From assembly GCA_903907865.1 (NCBI GenBank), contig CAIVPR010000053.1, forward strand, positions 1-64,000: a stretch of 64,000 bases of DNA. The letters run 5' to 3'. The notes beneath the pieces were generated by a model. That model had not been told where the DNA came from and did not search any database. It saw nothing but the letters and a program-made list of their open reading frames with translations. Below are positions 51,847 through 59,782 of the stretch, in pieces (the stretch's first letter is position 1; each line of letters starts with the position of its first letter). The stretch comes from an uncultured Acidobacteriia bacterium (GTDB taxonomy: Bacteria > Acidobacteriota > Terriglobia > Bryobacterales > Bryobacteraceae). The translations under genes were made by a program, and so were the position numbers.

Positions 51847-52380
51847 TTGCAGCGAATTCAAAGTTTATTCCTCGGGCTCCTGCTGACCGCGACCTCCGCG
51901 CTCGCCATGGACCCGGACACGCATCCCATTCGCAAGACGGCGAACCTCGTGGCGGTATCCGTTTGGGCGGGACGCCTCGACTCGATTGCCGGGGGCGTGC
52001 CGTTCCAAGTGCAAGTGGAGAACCTAGGCCAGAAGGACTTGTGCTTCGACCAGATCCAAGTCCGCGGCATCGGGGAAGGCCGAATTCGCTTCGCGTTCAC
52101 AATGTTCCGGGGGTCGGATGGCAGGGTCGAAATCACGGCGGAATCCACCGGCGATTTGCAAACCGTGGATCCGCCGCTTTTTTGGAAACTCGCGCCGGGA
52201 GGAGGCATGAAATTTCCCGAAAATGTCATCAAGAGCCTCGGCTGGATCGGGGCCAAGCGCCGGGATCTGTCCGTCATCCTCGAATTCGCGCGCGCCAACT
52301 CGAAGATGAAATCTTGCGACGTGCCGCCGCCGCACGCGTTCGACTTCACCCCCGATCCCATCCCGGTCACACCGAAGTGA
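51847..52380 (+). CDS. Secreted protein, paralog 2 of a tandem pair
   Basis: 177 residues; TTG start at 51847, signal peptide LFLGLLLTATSALA. Clearly related to the preceding protein: VENLGQKDLCFDQIQVRGIGEG against ENPTAGRVCFDRVQVKGTGDG, LFWKLAPGGG against FFWTALPQAG, and SCDVPPPHAFDF against GCTPPPSDTFVF. Both cysteines align. Gene duplication followed by divergence. 26 bases before the CHASE2-cyclase, so probably cotranscribed; it could be an extracytoplasmic partner of the CHASE2 sensor, which is inference. Confidence 0.7.
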   Translation: MQRIQSLFLGLLLTATSALAMDPDTHPIRKTANLVAVSVWAGRLDSIAGGVPFQVQVENLGQKDLCFDQIQVRGIGEGRIRFAFTMFRGSDGRVEITAESTGDLQTVDPPLFWKLAPGGGMKFPENVIKSLGWIGAKRRDLSVILEFARANSKMKSCDVPPPHAFDFTPDPIPVTPK

Positions 52381-52406
52381 GTTAGACTACAGTCGGGAAT
52401 CTGGAT

Positions 52407-54281
52407 TTGACTCGTAAAGCCAAGCGCGCCCTTGTCTGCGTCGCCATCGTGGCAGGCAGCGTCGGGCTCACGCTCGCGTTGTCGAGCCTTCGGATCTTCC
52501 AACTGATCAACCTGAAGGCCCAGGACGCCAATTTCCTGCTCCGCGGCACCATCCCGCCTAAGGACATCGTCCTTGTCGGCATCGACAACGAGACCAACAA
52601 CCGCTTCCCCGAGCTTTCCTATTTTTGGCACAAATACTACGCCGATGCCATGCGGGGAGCGGCCGAAGGCGGTGCCAAGGTGATGGTGCTCGACGTCACA
52701 TTCGGCGTTCCCGTCACCAAGTACGAGCCCGATTTCGACGCCTATCTCGCCCAGGCTTTCGCCGAGGTCAACCCGGTGATGCCGGTCGTTACCGCCTACG
52801 TCCCCGAGGCGATGGGGGCCCAGGCGGAATCGCAGTTCGCCATCCCGCTCAACATGATGTCGTCCGCCATGGGCAGCGCCGGCTACGCCAACCTCACCAA
52901 CGACCAGGACGATTTCGTCCGTCGCCAGGAACTGATTGAGGAGCCCAAGGCAGGCACTCCGACCGAATCCTTGGCGCGCAGCCTCGCATTTCTTGCCGTT
53001 GAGAAGTTCACCGGCAAGCAGGCCAAGTTCGTGGACGGCCAATTGCACCTCGGCGACACTCCCCTGCCCGTCGACACGGACCGGTTCCTGACCATCAACT
53101 ATGCCGGTCCGCCCGGCAGCTTCCCCCGCGTGCCCCTTTACCGCTTTATAGAGGCCACCCGCAAGCACGACGTGGCGCAGTTGCAGGCCTGGGTGAAGGA
53201 CAAGCTGGTGCTGCTGGGTCCCGACAACATCTCCGACCGCCACGACACGCCCTTCTACACCTTTCTCGGGGGCGACAAGTACACCACGCCCGGATTTGAA
53301 ATCCATGCCTCGACCGCGAACACCCTGCTGAGCCAGGCCTATTTGCGCCCGGTTCCGGAGTGGGCGCGGCTTGGCGCAATCCTGGCCACGGCCGCAGGTT
53401 GCGTGGCCATCGTCGCCTCGCTGCCGTTCTCGCAAACCGCGATCTGGTCCTTCGCGCTCCTGATCACGGTCCTCGGCGGCACCCATGCGTCCTTCCGGAC
53501 GGGGTGGCTATTCGCGACATCGGAAATCCTGCTCGCCTTCGGCACGGCGCTGCTCGGCGGTATTGTCTACCGGTTCGCGACGGCGGAACGCAAAAGCAGC
53601 TTCTTCAAGACCGCCGTCGAACTGTTCGTCGGCAAGCAGGTGGCTACGTCGCTCGATCAGCACGGCGTCATCGCCCTAACCGGCGAGCGCCAACTGGTGA
53701 CGATCCTCTTCACCGACATCCGCGGCTTCACCTCGTTCTGCGAATCCCGCGACCCGGCTGTCGTCGTCGACCTGCTGAACGAATACCTGCGCACCATGGT
53801 CTCGATCATCGTCAAGAACGGCGGCCACGTGAACAAATTTATCGGCGACGGCATCCTCGCCGTCTTCGCCGACACCGATCCCGGCGCCCGCCCAGGCGAC
53901 CACGCCGTCCGCACCGCGCGCTGCGCCACCGAGATGGTGGACACCATCGTGGGCGACTTCCGCACCGGTGCTGGCTTCCATTCCGGCGAGGTCGTCATCG
54001 GCAACGTGGGGTCGTCAGACAAAATGGAGTTTACGGTGCTGGGCGATACCGTCAACGTGGCGGCCCGCTTGGAGAGCCTCAACAAGGAAAAGGAGACGCG
54101 CCTGCTGATGAGTGTGGAGGCCCGTGAAATGTTGGGGGGGCTCATCGACACCATCTGTGTGGGAAGCGCCCGCGCCAAGGGCAAGAGCGAGGAGTTGCGG
54201 GTGTACACCGTCACCTCGCTGCTTGAAGAAAGCCGCATCGACGCGTTGCGGGAGTCCGAGTTGAAGGAAGCTGTCGCATGA
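52407..54281 (+). CDS. CHASE2-domain adenylate/guanylate cyclase
   Basis: 624 residues, TTG start at 52407. One N-terminal helix, an extracytoplasmic CHASE2 domain (about 35-330: DIVLVGIDNETNNRFP, ITINYAGPPGSFPRVPLYRF, KLVLLGPDNISDRHDTPF), then three closely spaced transmembrane helices (~335-395), and a class III cyclase domain (ILFTDIRGFTSFCE with metal Asp, NKFIGDGILAVF, FHSGEVVIGNVGSSDKMEFTVLGDTVNVAARLE). Makes cAMP or cGMP in response to a periplasmic signal. Stop overlaps the caspase gene start (ATGA). Confidence 0.93.
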   Translation: MTRKAKRALVCVAIVAGSVGLTLALSSLRIFQLINLKAQDANFLLRGTIPPKDIVLVGIDNETNNRFPELSYFWHKYYADAMRGAAEGGAKVMVLDVTFGVPVTKYEPDFDAYLAQAFAEVNPVMPVVTAYVPEAMGAQAESQFAIPLNMMSSAMGSAGYANLTNDQDDFVRRQELIEEPKAGTPTESLARSLAFLAVEKFTGKQAKFVDGQLHLGDTPLPVDTDRFLTINYAGPPGSFPRVPLYRFIEATRKHDVAQLQAWVKDKLVLLGPDNISDRHDTPFYTFLGGDKYTTPGFEIHASTANTLLSQAYLRPVPEWARLGAILATAAGCVAIVASLPFSQTAIWSFALLITVLGGTHASFRTGWLFATSEILLAFGTALLGGIVYRFATAERKSSFFKTAVELFVGKQVATSLDQHGVIALTGERQLVTILFTDIRGFTSFCESRDPAVVVDLLNEYLRTMVSIIVKNGGHVNKFIGDGILAVFADTDPGARPGDHAVRTARCATEMVDTIVGDFRTGAGFHSGEVVIGNVGSSDKMEFTVLGDTVNVAARLESLNKEKETRLLMSVEAREMLGGLIDTICVGSARAKGKSEELRVYTVTSLLEESRIDALRESELKEAVA

Positions 54282-57064
54282 GGAAGATCGTAGTTCTGGC
54301 CGCATTCGCGATGACCTTGCGAGCTGCCGCGACGCCTGCCCGCGAGGAGGCCGTCGGCTTGGTCCTGCTGCCCGGCGGGGCGAAGGTGCTGCGCGCCAAT
54401 ACCGAGACGCCTCTCGCTTCCAAAGCGGGCGACATCCTGTTTTCCGGCGACCAGCTCAAGGCGGAAGGGGCCGCCGCAACGTTCCTCTACTGCCCCAATA
54501 AGACCTCCCAATCGTTGGAGCCCGGCGGCGAAGTCCTGCTCGACGCCAAGCAGTTGAAGCTGAAGGCGGGAAAGTTGGGGGCCTCCAAGCCGGTCAACGC
54601 ATGCTTCCTGCCGCAGGTTGTGCGCGTCGCCGTGGCCAGCCAACAGCATTACGGGGTCAGCATGACCCGCGGTCTCACCAAGGCGGAGGGCGAAGTCCTC
54701 GCGTCCACTGCCCTGCCCCAGAACGTGCGCAATGAAATCGCGCCGCTGGAAGAGATGCTGAAGGCCAACCCCAACGACGGGCAAGCCTTGGTCGAGGAAG
54801 CCGTTGTGTTCGACCGTAGCAAATTGGAAGCCAACGCCTTGGCCGCCTACCGCAAGGCCTGGACCGCGTGGCCCGACGCCCTCTGGATCCGGGGCCGCAT
54901 GTTCGAGCTCGAGGAATCGCTCGCGACCCAGGCCGCCATCAAGGCCGCCGCGATTTTGCCGGACGCCAAGACGTACGCGATGGTCGTAGGCATCTCCAAG
55001 TACCAGAAACTGCCGCAGGAACTCTGGCTCCAGTATCCGGGCTCCGACGCGACGGCCTTCGGCCAATACCTGGCCAGCCCGATGGCCGGTTCCGTCCCCG
55101 CCGACCAGATGGTGGTCCTGACCGACGAACAAGCCACCACCGCCGCCCTGCGCAACGCCTTCCAGACGTTTCTCAAGACGCGTCCGGGCAAGAAGGACAC
55201 CGTTTTCATCCTCCTAGCCGGACACGGCACCGTCGACAGCCGGGGCGCGTTCCTTGTCACCTACGACAGCGATCCCCAGGACCTCTCCTCCACGGCGCTG
55301 CCGATGGCGGAACTGCAGCGCTTGGTTGAGCAGGACCTTTCACAAGTGGGCCGGGTCGTCCTGTTGGCCGACCTCTGCCGCGCCACCACCATTGGCAACA
55401 TCAAGAACGCGTCGATCGGCACCGTGGTCGAAAAGCTGGGCGAAGCTCCAGGAGAGATGCTGGGCCTGGTGGCCTCGCGTCCCAAGGAAATGGGGACGGA
55501 GGGCAGCCAATTCGGAGGCGGCCACGGCGCGTTCACCTACTCCATCCTGAAGGCCATGGGCGGCGGCGCCGATCAAAACCACGATAAATCCGTCACCGCC
55601 GGGGAGTTGATCGATTTCGTCCGCACCGACGTCCCCACCCAGACCGGCGGCAAACAGCATCCGCGCGACTTCGGCAGCATCGAGAACGGCACCAAGCTTT
55701 CCGATGTCTCCAAGGCCGGAATCAACATCACCCGCTTCAAGACCCTGTACGATTCGCGCAACGGCCAGCCGCTGCTGCTCGCCTCCGCCGCCGACGTACC
55801 GCTCACGCCCGAGGCGCAACGCGACGTCGACGCCTTCCAAGCCGCCGTCAAGGCGAAAAAGCTGCTGCCCGGCGAGCTCGGCAGCGCCTACGACCTCGTC
55901 GACAAGCTGCGCGGCGAGCTCAAGCCGGAATTGATGCTGCTGCAGGAGAACAATCTGCGGGTCGCGTTGGAGGACATGGCGCAACAGGTGCTCCTGCAGT
56001 ACCTAGCGGGCGACCAAGCCCCGGCTGGCAAATCGGAGTTCGACGCCGGTTCCAAGTACATGGAAGCCGCCATGAAGCTGACGCCGGAGTCGCTGTATCT
56101 TCAGGGTCGCGAGGCGTTCTTCCTCGGGCGCGCGCTGCTTTTCGAAAAGCGCTTCGCAGACGCCGCCGACCTGCTGGAAAAGTCGGTCCGCATCGACGCG
56201 GGCGAGGCCTACGGCTACAACGCGCTCGGCATCGCGTACCTCGAACAGGGGCAGTTCGCCAAGGCCATCCCCGCCTTGCGCGACGCTGCCAAGCGCGCCC
56301 CGAACTGGTCATATCCGCTGCACAACTTGGCACTGGCATACGTGGAATCGGGCGATACCGAGGGTGCCGTCCGGTCCTACCAACAGGCGATGAAGGTGAC
56401 GCCCCAGTTCGGCTACCTGCCGTACAACTTGGGACTCGTCTACCAGCGCACCAACCGCAATCGCGAGGCCGAACAGGCCTATCGGAAGGCGGCAGAGCTT
56501 GCGCCCGCGTCGGGCGAGCCGCTAAACGCACTCGGATCGCTGAAATCGGCTCAGGGCAAGAACACGGAAGCTGAAAAGTTCTTCCGCGACGCGCTCACCA
56601 AGAATCCCAACCTCCTTCCCGCCCGGCACAACCTGGCCCTGCTGCTTTCCGGCATCAAGGGCCGCGAAACCGAGGCCGCAGACCTCTGGAAGCAGAACCT
56701 CGCCATGCAGTCCGATTTCCTTCCGTCGCGCCTCGGCTTGGCCGAACTACTAGCGAAACAAGGAGATTCCGCCGGTGCCGCCGCCCAGTACCGCGAAGTG
56801 GTCGCCGCCCGGCCGGAGTACGTCGGAGCCCGCACCGCCTTGGCAACCGAACTCCTGAAAACCGGTCAGACCGACGCCGCCATCGAGCAACTCCGCGCCG
56901 CCGCCAAGCTGGACTCCCAGAACGCGGCGTTGTGGGAGCGCATCGGAGATGCGGAGCGCGCCAAAGGCAACACCACACAGGCCAAGGACGCCTACACGGA
57001 AGCGATGAAGCTTGGGGTTGAAAAGGCCGACCGCAAGCGCATCGGGAATAAAATGGCTTTCTGA
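54278..57064 (+). CDS. Caspase-like (C14) peptidase with FecR-like N-terminus and TPR tail
   Basis: 928 residues. Signal peptide (MRKIVVLAAFAMTLRAAA); an N-terminal beta region resembling FecR (GLVLLPGGAKVLRAN ... GDILFSGDQLKAE); a caspase domain from about 232 (TYAMVVGISKYQKLP) with catalytic His316 (LLAGHGTVD) and Cys367 (LLADLCRATT); and, from ~580 on, at least seven TPRs. Exported orthocaspase-type peptidase with a protein-interaction scaffold. Overlaps the cyclase by four bases and the MBL hydrolase by one, so all three are coupled in translation. Confidence 0.9.
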   Translation: MRKIVVLAAFAMTLRAAATPAREEAVGLVLLPGGAKVLRANTETPLASKAGDILFSGDQLKAEGAAATFLYCPNKTSQSLEPGGEVLLDAKQLKLKAGKLGASKPVNACFLPQVVRVAVASQQHYGVSMTRGLTKAEGEVLASTALPQNVRNEIAPLEEMLKANPNDGQALVEEAVVFDRSKLEANALAAYRKAWTAWPDALWIRGRMFELEESLATQAAIKAAAILPDAKTYAMVVGISKYQKLPQELWLQYPGSDATAFGQYLASPMAGSVPADQMVVLTDEQATTAALRNAFQTFLKTRPGKKDTVFILLAGHGTVDSRGAFLVTYDSDPQDLSSTALPMAELQRLVEQDLSQVGRVVLLADLCRATTIGNIKNASIGTVVEKLGEAPGEMLGLVASRPKEMGTEGSQFGGGHGAFTYSILKAMGGGADQNHDKSVTAGELIDFVRTDVPTQTGGKQHPRDFGSIENGTKLSDVSKAGINITRFKTLYDSRNGQPLLLASAADVPLTPEAQRDVDAFQAAVKAKKLLPGELGSAYDLVDKLRGELKPELMLLQENNLRVALEDMAQQVLLQYLAGDQAPAGKSEFDAGSKYMEAAMKLTPESLYLQGREAFFLGRALLFEKRFADAADLLEKSVRIDAGEAYGYNALGIAYLEQGQFAKAIPALRDAAKRAPNWSYPLHNLALAYVESGDTEGAVRSYQQAMKVTPQFGYLPYNLGLVYQRTNRNREAEQAYRKAAELAPASGEPLNALGSLKSAQGKNTEAEKFFRDALTKNPNLLPARHNLALLLSGIKGRETEAADLWKQNLAMQSDFLPSRLGLAELLAKQGDSAGAAAQYREVVAARPEYVGARTALATELLKTGQTDAAIEQLRAAAKLDSQNAALWERIGDAERAKGNTTQAKDAYTEAMKLGVEKADRKRIGNKMAF

Positions 57065-57912
57065 TGGGTGACACTCCGGTCCGTGTGAAGTTTTGGGGGG
57101 TGCGCGGGTCCACGCCGACCCCGCAAGTCGAAAACCTCGGCTACGGCGGCAACACGTCGTGCGTCGAAATCGGGACGCCAGCCGGGGAGACGTTGATCTT
57201 CGACGCGGGCAGCGGAATCCGCAACCTCGGCAACGAGATGATGCGGCGGGCGGCGGGCGCACCGCAGGATGTCTCGCTGTTCCTGACCCACTACCATTGG
57301 GACCACATCCAGGGCCTGCCGTTCTTCGTCCCCCTCTTCGGTGCCAAGAACCGCGTGTCGTTCTACACCGGTCTCGACAGCCGCCCCGTCCGCGACGTAC
57401 TGGAAGGCCAGATGTCGAAGCCGTACTTCCCCATCGGGCTCGACCAGGTGGCCGCACAACGCGAATTCGAGGTCATTCCGGAAGGCGAGTCGAAGTCGGT
57501 CGCGGGCTGCACCGTGATCCCGTTCCCCATGAACCATCCCCAAGGCGCGGCCGGATACCGCATCGAGGTCGGCAGATCGGTAATTGTCTATGCGACCGAC
57601 TACGAACACGGCAACGCGAAGCTGGATTCGATCCTGCTGGACCACGCGCGCGATGCCGACATTCTGATCTGCGACGCCCAATACACGCCCGCGGAGTACG
57701 AAACCCACCGCGGCTGGGGCCACAGTACCTGGGTCAATGCCGCCCACGTGGGACGCGAGGCCAACGCAAAACGCGTCGTCCTTTTCCACCACGACCCCCT
57801 CCACGACGACGCCTTCATGGACGCCATGGTCGCCGAGGCTCGCACCGCTTTCGACGGCCCCGCTTCTGACAGCATAGTGGCAGCCCGCGAAGGCCTGCAA
57901 ATCGTACTTTAA
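57064..57912 (+). CDS. MBL-fold metallo-hydrolase, PDE-like
   Basis: 282 residues; TGATG junction with the caspase gene. Opens VKFWGVRGSTPTPQ and YGGNTSCVEI, has the dinuclear metal motif THYHWDH, the Asp of YATDYEH, and a late His in VLFHHDPLHDD. This VRGSTPTP/GGNTSC subgroup resembles PhnP- and RNase Z-like phosphodiesterases, several of which act on cyclic phosphodiesters. Breakdown of the cyclic nucleotide made by the upstream cyclase is an attractive but unproven role. Cytoplasmic, no leader. Confidence 0.88.
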   Translation: MGDTPVRVKFWGVRGSTPTPQVENLGYGGNTSCVEIGTPAGETLIFDAGSGIRNLGNEMMRRAAGAPQDVSLFLTHYHWDHIQGLPFFVPLFGAKNRVSFYTGLDSRPVRDVLEGQMSKPYFPIGLDQVAAQREFEVIPEGESKSVAGCTVIPFPMNHPQGAAGYRIEVGRSVIVYATDYEHGNAKLDSILLDHARDADILICDAQYTPAEYETHRGWGHSTWVNAAHVGREANAKRVVLFHHDPLHDDAFMDAMVAEARTAFDGPASDSIVAAREGLQIVL

Positions 57913-58006
57913 ATTTTTTGCGACCCCTGTCGATTCCGAGGCTACCCGCGCGTCGTATCCACGAACGGGCAGCAGCCCGGAACGAAGAATCCACCAGGAG
58001 ACCACC

Positions 58007-58354
58007 ATGACCTACCTACTCACCATCTACGGCAACGAAGCGGCATCCGCGCAGGCAGCACCCGAAGACATGAAAGCGATGATGGCGGCCTACTACGCCT
58101 TCACCACCGAGATCAAGGAGAAGGGCGTCTACATCAATGGCAACGCCCTCCAGCCCACCGCCACCGCAACCACGGTGCGGGTCCGCGACGGCAAGACCGT
58201 CACCACCGACGGCCCCTTCGCCGAAACCAAGGAACAACTGGGCGGCTATTACCTAGTGAAGTGCGAGAACCTGGACGAGGCCATCGGCTGGGCGGCCAAG
58301 ATTCCCGGCGCGATCCACGGGTCGATCGAAGTCCGTCCCGTTTGGTCGATGTAG
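58007..58354 (+). CDS. YCII/DGPF-domain protein
   Basis: 115 residues; AGGAG precedes the ATG. YCII-like ferredoxin fold: MTYLLTIYGNEAAS, TTDGPFAETKEQLGGYYLVKCENLDEAIGWA and EVRPVW. The TTDGPFAETKE motif is the DGPF signature. Genes of this type stand next to ECF42 sigma factors, as here (stop to start: two bases). Function unknown; proposed small-molecule binding or enzyme. Confidence 0.92.
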   Translation: MTYLLTIYGNEAASAQAAPEDMKAMMAAYYAFTTEIKEKGVYINGNALQPTATATTVRVRDGKTVTTDGPFAETKEQLGGYYLVKCENLDEAIGWAAKIPGAIHGSIEVRPVWSM

Positions 58355-58356
58355 CC

Positions 58357-59574
58357 GTGGCAGCTCACTCGGCTAGGCTCGAAGACGTGTTCCGGCGCGA
58401 ATCGGGGCGGATCATCGCCTCCCTGATCCGCTATTCGGGCTCGTTCGACCTGGCCGAGGAGGCGCTTCAAGACGCCTGCGAGATCGCCGCCCGAAGTTGG
58501 GCTCTGGCCGGAGTGCCGGAAAATCCCGGTGCTTGGCTGACCGCCGCTGCCCGACGGCGCTTGATTGACGCCGTCCGCCGCGAACGCGTGCGGCGCGAAA
58601 AGGCTCACGACGTCCTGGCCGCAAGCGTTCTGGAATGCGAGATGCCCGACCCGGAGACCACCGAAATGCCGGACGACCGCCTGCGCCTCATCTTCACCTG
58701 CTGCCACCCCGCGCTGAACCCCGAGGCACAGATCGGCCTCACCCTGCGAACCCTCGGCGGCCTCACCACGGATGAGATCGCCCGCGCCTTCCTCATCCCC
58801 GAGCCGACGCTGGCCCAACGACTCGTCCGGGCCAAGAACAAGATCCGCCAAGCCGGAATCCCTTACGAAGTGCCGTCGCGCGAACGGCTTCCCGAACGCT
58901 GCGAGGCCGTCCGCACCGTCCTCTACCTCATCTTCAACGAGGGTTACTCCGCCACCTTCGCGCCGTCGCTTGTGCGGTCCGACCTTTGCGCCGAGGCCGT
59001 CCGTCTGGGCCGGGTCCTGTGCGAACTGATGCCGTGGGATCCCGAGAACCGTGGCCTGCTAGCACTGATGCTGTTGCAGGATTCGCGGCGCGCGGCGCGT
59101 GTCGACGCATCCGGTGGCTTGGTCACCTTGGAGGACCAAGACCGCGGACTGTGGAACGCGCCGCAGATCATCGAGGCTCTTGCTATCTTGATGCGGTCCG
59201 CCGATGGCCATGGCCGGTACGTCCTGGAGGCCCGCATCGCCGCCGAACACGCCCGTTCCGCCGCGACCGGCGAGACCGACTGGCGGGAGATCGTCCGGCT
59301 CTACGACGAACTGGCGTTGTTTTGTAGAACGCCTGTGGTGGAGTTGAACCGAGCCGCCGCCGTCGCGATGGCAGAAGGTTGCGAGGCCGGCCTCGCCCTG
59401 ATGGACCGGATTCCGGGCTTGGAAGCCTTCCACCTCTTCCACGCAGCACGCGCCGACCTTCTGCGCCGGATGGGTCGGCGCGCCGAAGCATCCGAGGCCT
59501 ACTCGAAGGCGCTCGATCTTGCAACCAACCCGGTGGAACGGGCCTACCTGGAACGCCGGTTGTCAGCGTTGTAG
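58357..59574 (+). CDS. ECF42-type RNA polymerase sigma factor
   Basis: 405 residues from the GTG at 58357. Sigma region 2 (RRESGRIIASLIRYSGSFDLAEEALQDA), region 4 (LTLRTLGGLTTDEIARAFLIPEPTLAQRLVRAKNKI), then a ~220-residue C-terminal extension (DUF6596 and TPR-like: NEGYSATFAPSLVRSDLCAEAVRL, YDELALFCRTPVVELNRAAAVAMAEG). The extension replaces an anti-sigma factor in ECF42 proteins, and the adjacent YCII gene is the expected target. Known in Streptomyces and Xanthomonas; linked there to stress and virulence. Confidence 0.9.
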   Translation: MAAHSARLEDVFRRESGRIIASLIRYSGSFDLAEEALQDACEIAARSWALAGVPENPGAWLTAAARRRLIDAVRRERVRREKAHDVLAASVLECEMPDPETTEMPDDRLRLIFTCCHPALNPEAQIGLTLRTLGGLTTDEIARAFLIPEPTLAQRLVRAKNKIRQAGIPYEVPSRERLPERCEAVRTVLYLIFNEGYSATFAPSLVRSDLCAEAVRLGRVLCELMPWDPENRGLLALMLLQDSRRAARVDASGGLVTLEDQDRGLWNAPQIIEALAILMRSADGHGRYVLEARIAAEHARSAATGETDWREIVRLYDELALFCRTPVVELNRAAAVAMAEGCEAGLALMDRIPGLEAFHLFHAARADLLRRMGRRAEASEAYSKALDLATNPVERAYLERRLSAL

Positions 59575-59599
59575 CAATGGAAGCTCTGTTGAGACGGCC

Positions 59600-59669
59600 A
59601 AACGCTCCCTCGCGGTCGCGGCTCGGCGGAACCAACATGTTGCCGAGCCACGACCGCAAGGACGTGTTT
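59600..59669. repeat. Dispersed inverted repeat, copy 2
   Basis: 70 bases. Core arms GCGGTCGCGGCTCGGC (59612-59627) and GCCGAGCCACGACCGC (59642-59657) differ at one position; outer arms AAACGCTCC and GTGTTT. In the convergent gap between the ECF42 stop and the LamG-gene terminator. Same family as 46259-46321. Confidence 0.85.
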
Positions 59670-59722
59670 GTTCGAGGAACCAATAATGCGCCGTGGTACG
59701 CAACTGCCGTTTCCATATTCAC

Positions 59723-59754
59723 AAAAAAGGCGGGCGCGTATGACCGCGCCCGCC
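59723..59754 (-). terminator. Intrinsic terminator of the LamG/PKD gene
   Basis: On the minus strand GGCGGGCGCG, a six-base loop and CGCGCCCGCC (59754-59729) precede TTTTTT (59728-59723). Perfect 10-base-pair stem, about 30 bases after the gene stop at 59783. Confidence 0.92.
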
Positions 59755-59782
59755 CAAATGCCGCCCAAAAACCACCAGGCGA

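Noticed and set aside
52407-57912. CBASS or Pycsar anti-phage system
   Set aside because: The cyclase is an integral membrane CHASE2 sensor, the caspase has an export signal, and no cap or effector gene of those systems is present. Kept only as a loose analogy.
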